Shown here: positions 13,881 to 14,646 of the stretch, piece by piece
Position numbering within the stretch: position 1 is the stretch's first letter
How the letters are laid out: each line of letters opens with the position of its first letter
Origin: Verrucomicrobiota bacterium
Lineage (GTDB): Bacteria > Verrucomicrobiota > Verrucomicrobiia > Opitutales > Opitutaceae
Direction of reading: 5' to 3'
NCBI GenBank assembly: GCA_023410155.1
Contig: JAEYQF010000171.1
Location: forward strand, 1 to 14,646
Length of the DNA stretch: 14,646 nt
Made by a program: the position numbers and the translations under genes
Notes under the pieces: generated by a model
The model's input: the letters and a program-made list of their open reading frames with translations, nothing else
Told to the model about the DNA's origin: nothing
Database searches by the model: none

Positions 13881-14519
13881 ATGTCTCTGGCCGACTTGAG
13901 AAAAGAATACAGCCTCGCCGGGCTCGCGGAGAAGGACCTCGCCCGCGACCCGTTCCGCCAGTTCGACAGGTGGTTCCAGGAAGCTTCGGCGGCGAAGTTG
14001 CCCGAACCCAACGCGATGGTGCTCTCCACCTGCTCGCGTGACGCGCGTCCCTCCAGCCGCATCGTGCTGCTCAAGGCGGTCGACGGACGCGGCTTTGTTT
14101 TCTACACGAATTACGAGAGCCGCAAAGGCCGCGAACTCGAGGGAACGGGTCGCGCGTCGCTGCTGTTTCCCTGGTTTCCGATGGAGCGACAGGTGATCGT
14201 CGAAGGTTCGGTCACGAAGGTCACCCGGGAGGAGGCGGACACCTATTTCCACAGTCGTCCGCTGGCGAGCCAGCTCTCCGCGTGGGTGTCGCAACAGAGC
14301 TCCGTCGTCGCGGGCCGCAAAATCCTCGAAGACTCGATGAAGGAGCTGGAGAAGAAATACGCGGGCGCTCCCGTGCCGCTGCCGCCGCACTGGGGCGGAT
14401 TTCGCGTGTCACCAGAGACGGTCGAATTCTGGCAGGGCCGGCGCAGCCGCCTGCACGATCGGCTGCGCTATCGTCGCGGACCGGACGGTGGATGGATTGT
14501 GGAGCGTCTCGCCCCGTGA
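13881..14519 (+). CDS. pdxH: Pyridoxamine 5'-phosphate oxidase PdxH
   Basis: PdxH uses FMN and oxygen to convert pyridoxine or pyridoxamine 5'-phosphate to pyridoxal 5'-phosphate, in the cytosol as a dimer. The 212-residue protein shows SSRIVLLKAVDGRGFVFYTN (residues 58-77; FMN phosphate and ring contacts), YESRKGREL (78-86), FPWFPMERQVIVEG (97-109), SQLSAWVSQQSSVV (130-143), and the C-terminal signature WGGFRVSP (171-178) followed by VEFWQGRRSRLHDR (181-194), closing with WIVERLAP. Arg190 and His192 in RLHDR correspond to the substrate-binding pair of the E. coli enzyme. The start is ATG 13881; a TTG two codons upstream is in frame but less likely. The stop overlaps a possible GTG start of a further gene. 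Confidence 0.96.
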   Translation: MSLADLRKEYSLAGLAEKDLARDPFRQFDRWFQEASAAKLPEPNAMVLSTCSRDARPSSRIVLLKAVDGRGFVFYTNYESRKGRELEGTGRASLLFPWFPMERQVIVEGSVTKVTREEADTYFHSRPLASQLSAWVSQQSSVVAGRKILEDSMKELEKKYAGAPVPLPPHWGGFRVSPETVEFWQGRRSRLHDRLRYRRGPDGGWIVERLAP

Positions 14520-14646
14520 AGAAACGAGCCGGCTCACGGCCCGTTGCGCCGAATTCCACCCGACTCGCCGCCGCCCTCCGGGCGCAGGCCGACGGCGTCT
14601 TTCTCGCTCGCCCGAAAGCCCGCGACCGCGGCGGCCTGGAGATCGT
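14516..14646 (+). CDS. Possible start of a further gene, truncated by the window end
   Basis: A GTG at 14516 overlaps the pdxH stop by 4 nt (GTGA) and opens a frame that stays clear of stops for 43 codons to the window edge. The visible part starts with a basic stretch (KKRAGSRPVAP) and continues with TRLAAALRAQADGVFLARPK, which could be a helix. No family is recognised. The same GTGA arrangement is used by DAHP synthase earlier in this window, which supports translational coupling. In such GC-rich sequence an open frame of this length can also occur by chance. Confidence 0.35.
   Translation, partial: MKKRAGSRPVAPNSTRLAAALRAQADGVFLARPKARDRGGLEI

Overview
This window looks like a chromosomal segment of a high-GC bacterium. 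The best guess is a Verrucomicrobiota/Opitutaceae-type genome. The basis is the strong G/C bias at third codon positions, very little use of Shine-Dalgarno sequences, and the mix of families: DUF481 outer-membrane protein with SH3-like repeats, UPF0309 SIS protein, BadF-type kinase and hybrid histidine kinases. This placement is inference from style, not from a marker gene. No tRNA, rRNA, CRISPR array, transposase, integrase or phage gene was seen. The window is ordinary, compact chromosome, about 94% coding.

Layout. At the left edge, a minus-strand DUF481 beta-barrel gene (1-822) runs out of the window. Divergent from it, five plus-strand genes at 957-6078 form an operon-like run with gaps of 41, 32 and 73 nt and then a 4-nt overlap. 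They are a class I SAM-dependent methyltransferase, an SIS-domain sugar-phosphate protein, a BadF/GlcNAc-type kinase, a 456-residue protein of unknown function, and a class I DAHP synthase. A GC-rich gap with perfect inverted repeats separates this run from two minus-strand genes, a 70-residue unknown and rlmN. Divergent from rlmN is a soluble PAS-HisKA-HATPase-REC-REC hybrid histidine kinase, followed by a long imperfect hairpin and a convergent small ribbon-helix-helix-like protein that has its own plausible promoter and Shine-Dalgarno site.

The right third holds a MarC-family membrane protein (+), then an M20 metallopeptidase and a TauE/SafE permease on the minus strand. After these come a DUF985 cupin and pdxH on the plus strand. 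A possible next gene starts in a GTGA overlap with the pdxH stop and leaves the window.

How the genes fit together. The SIS protein and BadF kinase are adjacent and probably act on the same (amino)sugar or its phosphate. DAHP synthase opens the shikimate pathway, RlmN modifies 23S rRNA and tRNA, and PdxH makes pyridoxal 5'-phosphate. I see no coherent novel defence or mobile system. The items most worth a second look are the unknown protein translationally coupled to DAHP synthase, the SIS-kinase pair, the lone RHH-like gene and the hybrid kinase whose first receiver lacks the conserved Thr/Ser.
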